Source: JALNZF01 sp049793155 (GTDB lineage Bacteria > Nitrospirota > UBA9217). From it: 48,579 bases of DNA. Location of the stretch: contig JBARBN010000059.1 of the NCBI GenBank assembly GCA_049793155.1, forward strand, positions 1-48,579, written 5' to 3'. Positions 23,320-31,664 of the stretch are shown here, piece by piece (within the stretch, counting starts at the first letter, position 1; the number at the start of each line of letters is the position of its first letter). The position numbers and the translations under genes are program-made. A model generated the notes under the pieces. That model was given only the letters and a program-made list of their open reading frames with translations, did no database searches and had not been told where the DNA came from.

Positions 23320-25386
23320 TTACCACGATCTGCCGTTGTGAGATTCACTATGACAGGTCCCTGTACAGGTGCCGTGCCCTGTCCCATCGCGGGTAAAGTT
23401 CATTGTGTTGCCCGGATCGGTAAACTGGATGACGACATTGGCATCGCCATGTGCGGTCCTGTTGCTCGGGCCATGACTGGTATTTCCCGTGCCGTTTGAT
23501 CCGTGACAGAGAGAACAGGTAAAGCTGTTATGGTTGCCATGTGCTCCCGCTACATCCGGGAATGCAGAGCCGCTTGGACTCCCGCCATTGCTGGCAGACC
23601 CGTGGCACGATCCGCAGCTGTTGCCGGGACTAGCCTTAATATGGCATCCCCGGCAATCTGGCGGCGTTCCAGTGGCAACAGGATACGTCCCCACGACGCT
23701 GCCATTCGTATGACAACCACTGGTGACGCAACCGGAGAACGGTGCCGATCCCGCTGCCGATAAATGGACGGAACCGGGGAACGGGAAGGTATGGGCTCCG
23801 CCTGAGACGTCGATCACCCCGTTCACGTGCTTCGTTGGATCGTCGAAACCGGTATTAGTAGCATTGACGTGCGGGTGACATGTTTTACAGGTTGTGCTCG
23901 ACGTAAAACCGGTATGTGCCGCATTGGCCGGTGGAAAGCCGTGACACGTTCCGCAGCCAGCTGCCGTTAGATAGGTTATCTGGCTCCAGATAGGCGACTT
24001 GTTGGTGCCGCCGACAAGGGTCGCGCCATGACAGTAGACATTGGTGCACTGTAAGGTCGTTTCATCGAATACGGGAGTCACGCCGCCGGTTTGCGCCATC
24101 GCGCCGAACACGATGGCCCCTGCCTGTCTGCTTGTGGTATGGTTCCTGGCGCGCAGAAAATGGTCGAGTGTGACCGAGCCGATTCCGTTGTGGCACGCGC
24201 TGCAGGTGTCGGCCACATTTAGGCCGACGTGGCCCGGATGAGCGAAGGCGATATTGGGATAGATAGTCCCGCTGGGGCTCGCGCCGTGGCATGAGGAGCA
24301 GTTTTTCAATGTGGTCGGCAGGCCGATCTGGTGGCAGAACGTGCAGCCTGTGGCGCCGCTTGCTGCTCCGACACCATCCAGATTCGCGCCGTGGCAGCGG
24401 TTGCAGGCATCGAAACCGGAGGGGCTGGCCTTGCAGTGGAGATACCATGGGGTGCCGATTGGATTGATCGGGGTAATAGTGCCGAAGGAGACTGGGATCT
24501 GAAGGACCCGGGGATGGGCCGCAAGCGGCGCGTGGCATACCTCACACCCTGTGTTGCCGAGGGTTGCATCGACGAGATTTCCGAGTTGGACATTGAAGCG
24601 CGGGTTGCTCCCCGGTCCTCCGAAACGATTGTCGGCATGGCACTGCTGGCAATACGTCAGATTTGATTTTGCTGCCGCGCCGTGGTTGCTCGGCTGCGCC
24701 CAGCCGGTCGGATGCCCCAACGGTCCATGACAGAGGGTGCTGTTGAAACAACCCGGGGCACCCGTGTTGTATGTGGTAATGATCGGAGTTCTCAGGTTGG
24801 CCCCTTGACTGTGGCAGCGGGCGCAGGCCGCGGCATTCGACCCGGCTGCATCGTCAACGGTATCGGTGTGGGTCGGCGCGGGATATGTCCGCCAGGGAAT
24901 CGGCGAATGAGGCGCCCCCACCGGTGCGCCGTTCGTAACATGGCATGGGCCCGTGGCCCTGCCCGCGGTAAAGCAACTCACGTTGGCAACACCGCCGTTG
25001 AAATCGTCGCCGTGACAGAGTTGGCAACTGGAGAAACCGCTGTCTGCCCCGGGCTGCGATTTGGCGACGGAGCCGTGCAAGGCCGGGTCTCGCCACCCCG
25101 CCGGGTGCCCGATAGGCCCGCTTGAATGGCAGACCTGTCCGTTGAACTGAGGGCTAAAACAACTGACCTTGGATATCCCTCCCTGCAGGTCGCTGCCGTG
25201 GCACTCATAGCACTTGCTATGATTGCTTACATAAGACGCTCTGTGATTGACGATCCAATTGGCGACATGCTTCCCGGATTCGCTCAGGATCGGGGTATTG
25301 CTGTTGGCCTTGCTGCTGCACCCCCAAGCCATGCCTACTAAAGCGATCAACGCAACAACTTTAGATAAGACATTCAATATGCGCAT
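23320..25386 (-). CDS. Secreted multihaem c-type cytochrome (CxxxxCH/CxxCH type)
   Basis: The 688-residue protein begins with a signal peptide whose 'ALVGMAWGCSSK' fits a lipobox, so it may be an outer-membrane lipoprotein. I count 14 canonical CxxCH motifs, from CYECH near residue 60 to CSLCH near the C-terminus. In addition there are two CxxxxCH ('CTNVYCH', 'CVTSGCH'), one CxxxCH ('CTGTCH') and wider-spaced sites ('CFNSTLCH', and two with nine-residue gaps). It belongs to the Geobacter-type CxxxxCH/CxxCH repeat family used in extracellular electron transfer. GGGAGAG precedes the ATG at 25386, which excludes the 16-residue extension. Nothing else in the window encodes a porin or OmcB-type conduit. 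Confidence 0.92.
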   Translation of the reverse strand: MRILNVLSKVVALIALVGMAWGCSSKANSNTPILSESGKHVANWIVNHRASYVSNHSKCYECHGSDLQGGISKVSCFSPQFNGQVCHSSGPIGHPAGWRDPALHGSVAKSQPGADSGFSSCQLCHGDDFNGGVANVSCFTAGRATGPCHVTNGAPVGAPHSPIPWRTYPAPTHTDTVDDAAGSNAAACARCHSQGANLRTPIITTYNTGAPGCFNSTLCHGPLGHPTGWAQPSNHGAAAKSNLTYCQQCHADNRFGGPGSNPRFNVQLGNLVDATLGNTGCEVCHAPLAAHPRVLQIPVSFGTITPINPIGTPWYLHCKASPSGFDACNRCHGANLDGVGAASGATGCTFCHQIGLPTTLKNCSSCHGASPSGTIYPNIAFAHPGHVGLNVADTCSACHNGIGSVTLDHFLRARNHTTSRQAGAIVFGAMAQTGGVTPVFDETTLQCTNVYCHGATLVGGTNKSPIWSQITYLTAAGCGTCHGFPPANAAHTGFTSSTTCKTCHPHVNATNTGFDDPTKHVNGVIDVSGGAHTFPFPGSVHLSAAGSAPFSGCVTSGCHTNGSVVGTYPVATGTPPDCRGCHIKASPGNSCGSCHGSASNGGSPSGSAFPDVAGAHGNHNSFTCSLCHGSNGTGNTSHGPSNRTAHGDANVVIQFTDPGNTMNFTRDGTGHGTCTGTCHSESHNGRSW

Positions 25387-25717
25387 GACTATCTCTCCCT
25401 TATTTTTGGTATCAAAATCGATGCAGCTCGTCATTCATGATTCGTATGTGGTTAGGATACCTCGTTTTCGGGTCAATTTCTCAAAAAAAAACACCGTTCT
25501 TAATAAAGCTGCAAACAAAGTACCATAGTTATATATAATAATATCTATTAATTACCAATTGGTTAGGCACTGCCATAGCAGATCGAGTCGGACATCCTCT
25601 TCAAATTGGGCCGGTCATTTTAAGCAATGTTTCCAAAATTGATCGCCGGTATAATTAATAATGACAGATCGCATGTGAGACAGGAGACTCAACTAAAAAC
25701 ATTATCTATTGCATTAT
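25387..25717. other. AT-rich intergenic region
   Basis: This 330-base gap lies upstream of the cytochrome gene and downstream of the convergent flavin oxidoreductase. It contains AT-rich runs around 25500-25560 in which a minus-strand TTGGTA and a TATATA are 17 bases apart, a weak promoter candidate. No small gene was recognised. Confidence 0.35.
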
Positions 25718-26716
25718 CTATTGTGATCGAACAGTTTCAATCGCCCGCTTTGCCCAGTTGCTGTCTTGAAGGATGGCCCTTCCCACGCCGATCAGGTCTG
25801 CTTTATTCTCGGCCAGAAGTTTCTCGGCAGCTTCTATTTCAGTGATCCCTCCGGTGAGGATCACGGGAATAGACACAACGCTTTTGATCGCCTCGCTGAG
25901 GGGGGCAAAGTAACCCTGTCCGGTAAGGCCCGGTGGGGTGTATCCGACAAACCCGCCGGAGATATGAATGATATCCACTCCTGCTTTTTCAAATGCACGG
26001 GCGGCAGACTTGCTGTCTTCAACCGTCGTTCCGCCTTCAGTATAATCCGAAGCTCCCAGCCGTATCTGGATGGGAAAATCCGGCCCCACTGCGGAACGTA
26101 CCGCGTTAATGACCTGCAAATGAATGCGAATACGGTTGGCGATATCCCCTCCGTATTCATCCGTCCGTTTGTTCGTCAGGGGAGACAAGAACTGATTGAG
26201 AAGATAACCATGTGCGGAATGTATCTCCACGGCATCAAATCCGGCTTCCTTGACCCTGCGGGCGGCGTCTTTAAAAAATAGTACGATATCGCTTATCTCT
26301 GGCCGTGAGATCGCACGCGGCATGTCACCCCGCCTTGGGTTCGCCACTGCCGAAGGGGCTAGGGGTGTCGTTCCTATGACCTCTTTTTGCGCTGCGCTTC
26401 CGGCGTGATTGATCTGCATCGCTGTCCTTGAACCATTCGAATGAATGACCTCGGCTAATTTCCGAATACCGGGGATGACGGTGTCATCGGAGGCGGAAAG
26501 CTGATTCTCGCTTGCCTTCCCTTCCGGGGTTATGTAGCTGTGCTCGATGATGATCAATGAAAGATAACCGCCACGTGATTTTTCCGCATAGTAATCGAGT
26601 AGCGCCTGGCTTACTTTTCCATCAGGCTCGGCCTTTGCGGTTGCCATCGGCGGCATAACCAGTCGATTGGCCATGGTCATCGACCGCACTTTGAGTGGTT
26701 TGAGTAGATACGGCAT
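25718..26716 (-). CDS. NADH:flavin oxidoreductase (old yellow enzyme family)
   Basis: A 332-residue TIM-barrel flavoenzyme. It has 'MPPMATAKAEPDGKVSQ' after the first strand, 'QINHAGSAAQ' with the substrate-binding His, 'EIHSAHGYLLNQFLSPLTNKRTDEYGG' and 'GVGRAIL' for FMN phosphate binding. The class resembles YqjM/enoate reductases, which reduce activated alkenes with NAD(P)H. No iron-sulfur or second FAD/NAD domain follows, so it is the short form. Substrates are unknown. It may be transcribed after the DUF3096 gene, 131 bases upstream. Confidence 0.92.
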   Translation of the reverse strand: MPYLLKPLKVRSMTMANRLVMPPMATAKAEPDGKVSQALLDYYAEKSRGGYLSLIIIEHSYITPEGKASENQLSASDDTVIPGIRKLAEVIHSNGSRTAMQINHAGSAAQKEVIGTTPLAPSAVANPRRGDMPRAISRPEISDIVLFFKDAARRVKEAGFDAVEIHSAHGYLLNQFLSPLTNKRTDEYGGDIANRIRIHLQVINAVRSAVGPDFPIQIRLGASDYTEGGTTVEDSKSAARAFEKAGVDIIHISGGFVGYTPPGLTGQGYFAPLSEAIKSVVSIPVILTGGITEIEAAEKLLAENKADLIGVGRAILQDSNWAKRAIETVRSQ

Positions 26717-26847
26717 AGATTGCGCTTTCCGTTCTCCTTATCTTAAATCTTAAACATCTCCATCGCTTCCTTGACCGTCTCCTGTTTTCTTTTTCCGCAT
26801 CTTGCTATTTTCAATCTCTATTGAAATGAAAGATTGATTTGAGATAC

Positions 26848-26985
26848 TTAGTGAACCAGTCCGATAATGCCGATCAGGATGAGATAGATGGCGACGATAT
26901 AATTCAAAATTTTTGGCATGAAGAGAATCAGTATCCCGGCAATTAAAGCCGCAATAGGTTGTAAAGAATATACGCTTATGGACAT
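26848..26985 (-). CDS. DUF3096-type small membrane protein
   Basis: This 45-residue frame reads 'MSISVYSLQPIAALIAGILI' with 'LFMPKILNYIVAIYLILIG' following it. That is the DUF3096 pattern of L-x-A-x-x-A-G-I-L-I-L-x-x-P-x-L-L-N-Y-I-V-A-x-Y-L-I-x-I-G. Two hydrophobic helices predict an inner-membrane hairpin. AAGGAGGTGAGA lies before the ATG, an excellent site. It sits 36 bases beyond the zinc-finger gene (27022-27216) on the same strand and ends 131 bases before the flavin oxidoreductase gene. The function is unknown. Confidence 0.78.
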   Translation of the reverse strand: MSISVYSLQPIAALIAGILILFMPKILNYIVAIYLILIGIIGLVH

Positions 26986-27021
26986 ATCAATCTCACCTCC
27001 TTGTGCCTTCGGTCGCGATCT

Positions 27022-27216
27022 TTATTTTTCGCCACTTACTTTTTTAGCGCCCAGACACTGAGGACAGACACTTTTCCCTGTTCCGTGACAATTCGGACAG
27101 GGCCTTTGAGACGCATTGGCACTGTACTGTCTTCCCTGCCCATGGCAGACAGGACAGGTTATGAAACCCTTGGCGCTGCAGTCCGGGCACGGAATCGTTG
27201 CCATTATATTTGTCAT
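27022..27216 (-). CDS. DnaJ-type zinc-finger mini-protein
   Basis: The 64-residue protein consists of four C-x-x-C modules: 'CPDCSAKGF', 'CPVCHGQGR', 'CPNCHGTGK' and 'CPQCLGAKK'. This is the C-x-x-C-x-G-x-G zinc-binding domain of DnaJ without a J-domain. In DnaJ the domain binds two zinc ions and helps hold unfolded proteins; stand-alone versions may act as disulfide or chaperone helpers, but none is assigned here. GGGGG precedes the ATG. The next gene on the strand is the small DUF3096 gene. Confidence 0.85.
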   Translation of the reverse strand: MTNIMATIPCPDCSAKGFITCPVCHGQGRQYSANASQRPCPNCHGTGKSVCPQCLGAKKVSGEK

Positions 27217-27280
27217 TTGTTACCCCCTGTTCTGATAAGGCGTCGGAATTGTTCGCTCAAAAAATGATACTCCCCTCATC

Positions 27281-28255
27281 TCACCCCACCACCTTCAGCA
27301 CGATCTTGCCTGTGGACTTCCTCCCCTCGAGCAAACGGTGGGCCTGGGCAGCATCGGCAAGCGGCAGGACCGTATCCACCTTGAGCTTGAGCCAGCCTTC
27401 CCTGATCCCCGTGAACACCGCAGTTGACCGCATCTTTACATCCGGCCCGTTCGCGGCGAAGTGTACAAGACTTCCTCCGGACAAGTTGATCGATTTCTGC
27501 ATGAGCGAATTCGGTACGATGGGGTCGGCGGGCCCGCTCGCCGCTCCGTAGATGACCACGTGGCCATTAATCGCCACAGATTCCAGGTCGCCTGCAAAAG
27601 TGCTCTTGCCCACGCCGTCCAGGATGAGCGGGACGCCCAGCCCTTCCGTGATCTTACGAGTCTCGGCAACGAAATCCTGACTGTTGTACAGGATCACGTG
27701 GTCTGCGCCCGCTGCCCTGGCCACCTGAGCCTTTTCCTCCGTTGAGACAGTACCAATGACCGTGGCACCCAAGTGCTTTGCCCACTGCACCAGAAGCAGC
27801 CCCACGCCGCCAGCCGCCGCATGTACCAGCACCGTGTCTCCCTTCGCCGGCTTGCGGTACTCATGGATCAGATAATGTGCTGTCATCCCCTGGAGCGGGA
27901 CCGCCGCAGCCTCGGTGAACGGGAGGTCCTCAGGGAGCTGGATCAGCCTCCATTGGTCGACAACGTTGTATTCGCTATAGCTCCCGAGCTTTCCTGTATA
28001 GGCCACCCGGTCGCCTGGCAGGAAATCGGCCACGTCCTTGCCCACTTCCTCCACCACGCCCGCTGCCTCCAGCCCTGGGATGAAGGGCAGCTTCTGGGGA
28101 TAGTAGCCCCGCCGATGATAGATATCCACGAAGTTGACTCCCGCGACGTGGATCCTGACGAGGACCTGACCTGCGGCAGGTTTTGGCGCGAGTTCCGATT
28201 CCGACAATCTCAGCACATCGGCGTCGCCGTGAGATGCTACCTTGATCGCTTTCAT
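27281..28255 (-). CDS. Quinone oxidoreductase (MDR family, zinc-free)
   Basis: A 324-residue medium-chain dehydrogenase/reductase. 'GHDAxxV'-type zinc ligands are lacking, and 'GVNFVDIYHRRGYYP' plus 'AAAGGVGLLLVQWAKHLGATVIGTVS' with the nucleotide-binding A-x-G-G-V-G match NADPH-quinone reductases (QOR). It should reduce quinones one electron at a time with NADPH. I use the ATG at 28255 ('MKAIKVASHGDADVL'), with GGGAG about 8 bases upstream; an ATG five codons earlier is possible. Gene order gives no partner. Confidence 0.92.
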   Translation of the reverse strand: MKAIKVASHGDADVLRLSESELAPKPAAGQVLVRIHVAGVNFVDIYHRRGYYPQKLPFIPGLEAAGVVEEVGKDVADFLPGDRVAYTGKLGSYSEYNVVDQWRLIQLPEDLPFTEAAAVPLQGMTAHYLIHEYRKPAKGDTVLVHAAAGGVGLLLVQWAKHLGATVIGTVSTEEKAQVARAAGADHVILYNSQDFVAETRKITEGLGVPLILDGVGKSTFAGDLESVAINGHVVIYGAASGPADPIVPNSLMQKSINLSGGSLVHFAANGPDVKMRSTAVFTGIREGWLKLKVDTVLPLADAAQAHRLLEGRKSTGKIVLKVVG

Positions 28256-28405
28256 GCTCATGTCTCCCATTCAATGCCATCCGTTTCCCACATCAGACTC
28301 CTGTCGGGTATGTGGAGGATACTAAAAGCATAGCACATTTTTGATCGGTGGGAGAAAGCGTTAGGGAGATATTGCCGATAATGCATGATGAAAGCGGGCG
28401 TGGGC

Positions 28406-30325
28406 TTATGAAGGTCTTGCTTCTCCACCAAAAATTTTCACAATCTTCTTTACCAAGGCAGGCAGCGACGGGTCCCGTGCGCCCATGACAAGAACGCAGT
28501 CTCCCGATCTTACCTCAGCCTTTAACCTGCCCAACAACTCATCGCGACCGTTTACCGCCTCTGCATGGAATGCCGTGGGACCAAGGCCGCTGATGATCTC
28601 TTCCGAGGAGATATCTTTCAACGCCGATCCACCGGCATAATAGATCGGCAGGAGATAGAGCGAATCAGGTCGTTGGAAGATATTCCTAAAGGTTGCGATA
28701 TATTCATCCTTTAAGAACCGGGTCGGACCAAACCCGTGCGGCTGGTACACGGCCACGATGCGCCCCGAAAGACCCCGCGCCGCTTGGACGACAGCCGCTA
28801 TCTTTGCGGGGTTATGCGCAAAGTCGTCGACTACATACACGTTCTGCTTTGCCATGGTCACGGAAAAACGCCGGGCAACACCCTCGTAATTTCTTACCGC
28901 ATCGGCAAGCGCTGTTTCTTCGCATCCGAACTGCTCACACACACACAGCGCAGCGCACAAGTTCTCAAGATTGTGAGCCCCGGGAAGCGGCAGATGATAT
29001 TCTCTGTTGTTCTTAAAAAGCTTGACCGAAGTCGGCAAGAGCTGTTCACGATCCGGCCGACACGAACCGGAACTATTGCGACCGAAGCGTACTGTTGCAG
29101 GAAGGGAAGCAAGGAGCGGATCGTCGGCATTCGAAGCCGTCCATGAAGATTGTTTAGCCAGAATTTCGAACAGCTCTTTTATCTCGTCAATGCTTTTGTG
29201 GTCCTTGGAAATATTCAGAAACACAGTGGCTTCCGGACGGTATTTGACGAGCGTTCCGTCGCTTTCGTCCGCCTCCACCACGAGAAGATCGGAGCCGCCG
29301 CTCCACGTATTGCCGATAAGCCCCTGCCTTTCGAGCCTGCGCAGGCCCGCACCGCTTATGAGTGAGGGTGATCTTCCGCACGCGGTCAGAAATTCGAATA
29401 TCATCGCGGTCACCGTCGATTTACCACTAGTGCCCGCGACCGCAATGGTCTTTTTTGTCGCGATGATCGCGGCTAGCAGATCGGAGCGATGGACGATGGG
29501 AAGACCGCAACTGCGCGCGGCAGCGATGTCGGGATTTGATTCTTCTATCGCTGTAGAGATGCAGACCGCATCGGTATCCGCACCCACACCTGAACCGTCT
29601 TGACGAACGATGGTACACCCCAGGCCCTCAAGCGATTGACGGATCGAGGCGGTATCCTCACTTGCGTGAAAGCGATCGGAACCCGAGACCGTCATCCCCT
29701 GAAAACGCAGGTATTGCGCGAGCGCACTCATGCCGCTGCCGAAAATACCCGTAAAATGGACGCTGCGGCATTGGTGTTCGTTGATAAGGACAGGTGGAGG
29801 ATCGATGTAGACGAGCGTGCCTTCCTTCACCATATCATATAAGCGGATAATATCATGACTTCGCAGACACACGCACCCGTGCGACAGGGGGGTGCCGACC
29901 AAATCCTCACGGCCGGTGCCGTGTATATAAATGTAGCGCTCGTAGGTATCAACCCCGGCGCCCTTATTGATCCCCTCTTCAAGGCCTTCGAGCCACAGAA
30001 TGCGGGTCAGGATCAGATTATCTCCGTTCTGACTGTGGTCCCAGTCCATGCCCTGATCCTCGCGGTCTCTGAAAATACGGCCCGCAGGCGCTCCAGCCCC
30101 GAACTTCTCCCTGATCCGATGAACACCAAGAGGCGTTTTAAGCGAGTTCTCCCGATTGCCATTGCCGAACCGGGAAGTGGAGGCATCATACTGCTCGACA
30201 ATGGTGTCGTTCATGCAGATGAGGAGCGTTTGCGCCTCAATGGAGACCACGAGAAAGAGCTCTCGCGGGTCAACAAACAACCTTCGTAATTTTTCGTAAA
30301 TGCCGCGTAATCGAACTGTTTCCAT
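28406..30325 (-). CDS. L,D-transpeptidase (YkuD) fused to a MurC/Mpl-like ligase
   Basis: The 639-residue protein has two modules. Residues about 20-175 are a YkuD domain with 'IYIHGTG' (His135) and 'SHGCVCLRSHD' (Cys151, Arg155), catalytic for L,D-transpeptidation or carboxypeptidation. Residues about 187-630 are a Mur ligase of the MurC/Mpl type: N-terminal Rossmann 'TGIFGSGMSALAQYLRFQG', ATP loop 'GTSGKST' (Lys302), 'EADESDGTL' and 'DDFAHNPAKIAAVV'. MurC/Mpl ligases join L-Ala or a tripeptide to UDP-MurNAc in the cytoplasm, and the fusion has no signal peptide. I infer a cytoplasmic enzyme, perhaps in peptidoglycan peptide recycling. Its ATG lacks a ribosome site; see the promoter entry. 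Confidence 0.9.
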   Translation of the reverse strand: METVRLRGIYEKLRRLFVDPRELFLVVSIEAQTLLICMNDTIVEQYDASTSRFGNGNRENSLKTPLGVHRIREKFGAGAPAGRIFRDREDQGMDWDHSQNGDNLILTRILWLEGLEEGINKGAGVDTYERYIYIHGTGREDLVGTPLSHGCVCLRSHDIIRLYDMVKEGTLVYIDPPPVLINEHQCRSVHFTGIFGSGMSALAQYLRFQGMTVSGSDRFHASEDTASIRQSLEGLGCTIVRQDGSGVGADTDAVCISTAIEESNPDIAAARSCGLPIVHRSDLLAAIIATKKTIAVAGTSGKSTVTAMIFEFLTACGRSPSLISGAGLRRLERQGLIGNTWSGGSDLLVVEADESDGTLVKYRPEATVFLNISKDHKSIDEIKELFEILAKQSSWTASNADDPLLASLPATVRFGRNSSGSCRPDREQLLPTSVKLFKNNREYHLPLPGAHNLENLCAALCVCEQFGCEETALADAVRNYEGVARRFSVTMAKQNVYVVDDFAHNPAKIAAVVQAARGLSGRIVAVYQPHGFGPTRFLKDEYIATFRNIFQRPDSLYLLPIYYAGGSALKDISSEEIISGLGPTAFHAEAVNGRDELLGRLKAEVRSGDCVLVMGARDPSLPALVKKIVKIFGGEARPS

Positions 30326-30334
30326 AAAGAAATT

Positions 30335-30362
30335 ATTCTACCTGTTCAGCCGAAGATGTCAG
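30335..30362 (-). promoter_or_regulatory. Near-leaderless promoter for the YkuD-Mur ligase gene
   Basis: The minus strand reads CTGACA (30362-30357) and TAGAAT (30340-30335) with 16-base spacing, each 5 of 6. Only 9 bases separate the -10 from the ATG at 30325, so transcription should start about 3 bases before it. No ribosome site is present. Confidence 0.5.
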
Positions 30363-30522
30363 CAAAATACTGTATTTTGGAGAAAACGACAAGAAAAAAA
30401 GAGGATGAGGTCACGAGAAAGTGCGGCACCTCTTTCCCATTCCCTTGCACATGAGAAAGAGGCGTGAGAACAAGTATACTTAAAGTTCGTATTTCGGATG
30501 AATGCATCAATAACGTTCGCAC

Positions 30523-30551
30523 TTGACAATCAGCCGTGCATCCGTAATAAT
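30523..30551 (+). promoter_or_regulatory. Promoter for the pilin/LamG gene
   Basis: TTGACA (30523-30528), 17 bases, then AATAAT (30546-30551, 5 of 6). The leader to the ATG at 30637 is about 80 bases. The TTG here is also the start of an upstream-extended frame that I reject. Confidence 0.55.
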
Positions 30552-30636
30552 GCCGTCAGTCATGGTTGCTCCCTGCCGATTAAAGAGAAGCAAATCTTGC
30601 GGCGGGAAAAAATTGGACGAGAACGAATGGAGTGTG

Positions 30637-31635
30637 ATGATGCAGCAAAAGGCATTCACTCTTATTGAACTTGTAAGCACCATTGTGATACTGGGGCTGC
30701 TTTCGGCATTCGTGATCGTCAAGTACATCGACCTTCGCCCTGACGCCGACAGAGCAGTCGAGATCAATGTGGTGGGTGCCGTAAAAACGGGCATCAGCAA
30801 TTATAATCTTCACTCGTCAATGCCAAGCGGACCCTCCCAATTCCCGGCAGTGCTCGACAATGCCGCCAATGGTGATGTTTCTTCGAGCAACCCTTTTTTT
30901 ACCATAGTTCTCACACATGCAGGCATAAGTAAATGGTCTAAATCGGGACTTTCCTATCTTGCCCCCTCCGGCAGCATCTACACGTATGATCCACTAACGG
31001 GAACGTTTGATACGAATGCGGGGTTAGTTTCTGACTGGAGCATGAATGAGGGAAGCGGTACGACTACCGGACAAGGGGCATATCAGGGCTCGATAATCGG
31101 CAATGCCGTGTGGACAAGCGGAAAGGTGGGAGATGCCTTGCATTTTGACGGGGTTAACAGCCGGGTGAGCATTCCGGATTCACCGACCCTCGACCTGACC
31201 ACGACGGGCACTGTAGGTGCGTGGATCAATATGGACTCGATAATGCCGTTCGGCGGTATTATTCATAAGGGCGACCAAACAAATTTCTCTGATGAGTCTT
31301 ATACGCTTCAGTTTTGGACAGGTAACACGATAATACTCGGGATAACGGACAATGCCGGGACCTTGCACATGGTACAAACGAACACGGTCTTCTCTCCAAA
31401 CACTTGGTACAATGTTGTAGGCACATGGGATTCGACAGGCATGAAGATTTACGTCAACGGCGTCCTGGATAAATCTGTAATAGATACGGGAGTAGCGAGA
31501 AACTCCGCAGGTCATTTAAATATCGGTGCCCAGATGAGCACCTACCCCTTTCAAGGCGTTATTGACGAAGCTACTATCCATAACAGTGTGCTCACTCCCG
31601 ACGAGATAAAGCTTTATTACAATTCTACAAAATAA
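30637..31635 (+). CDS. Type IV pilin-like prepilin fused to a LamG/ConA-like domain
   Basis: The 332-residue protein starts 'MMQQKAFTLIELVSTIVILG', a type IV prepilin leader: cleavage before Phe7, Glu11 as the essential Glu5 of the mature protein, then a hydrophobic helix. The residue before cleavage is Ala rather than the common Gly. After a helical linker and Gly/Ser-rich stretch (about 80-125), residues about 130-330 resemble a concanavalin A-like LamG domain, with 'WSMNEGSGTTTGQGAYQGS', 'ALHFDGVNSRVSIPDSPTL', 'GAWINMD' and 'IDEATIHNSVLTPDEIK'. It should be assembled or held by the pilus/type II secretion machinery and bind sugar or protein on the surface. GGAG precedes the ATG. Confidence 0.85.
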   Translation: MMQQKAFTLIELVSTIVILGLLSAFVIVKYIDLRPDADRAVEINVVGAVKTGISNYNLHSSMPSGPSQFPAVLDNAANGDVSSSNPFFTIVLTHAGISKWSKSGLSYLAPSGSIYTYDPLTGTFDTNAGLVSDWSMNEGSGTTTGQGAYQGSIIGNAVWTSGKVGDALHFDGVNSRVSIPDSPTLDLTTTGTVGAWINMDSIMPFGGIIHKGDQTNFSDESYTLQFWTGNTIILGITDNAGTLHMVQTNTVFSPNTWYNVVGTWDSTGMKIYVNGVLDKSVIDTGVARNSAGHLNIGAQMSTYPFQGVIDEATIHNSVLTPDEIKLYYNSTK

Positions 31636-31664
31636 GTAAAATATTTTTCCGATGCCAGCGTTGA

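Noticed and set aside
30400..30480. Possible sigma-54 promoter near GGCAC...TTGCA
   Set aside because: The two boxes are far more than 5 bases apart, unlike the GG-N10-GC layout.
30523..30636. 38-codon extension at the start of the pilin/LamG gene from a TTG
   Set aside because: It would place a hydrophilic leader before the prepilin motif, and its start coincides with the -35 box. The ATG at 30637 with GGAG upstream is better.
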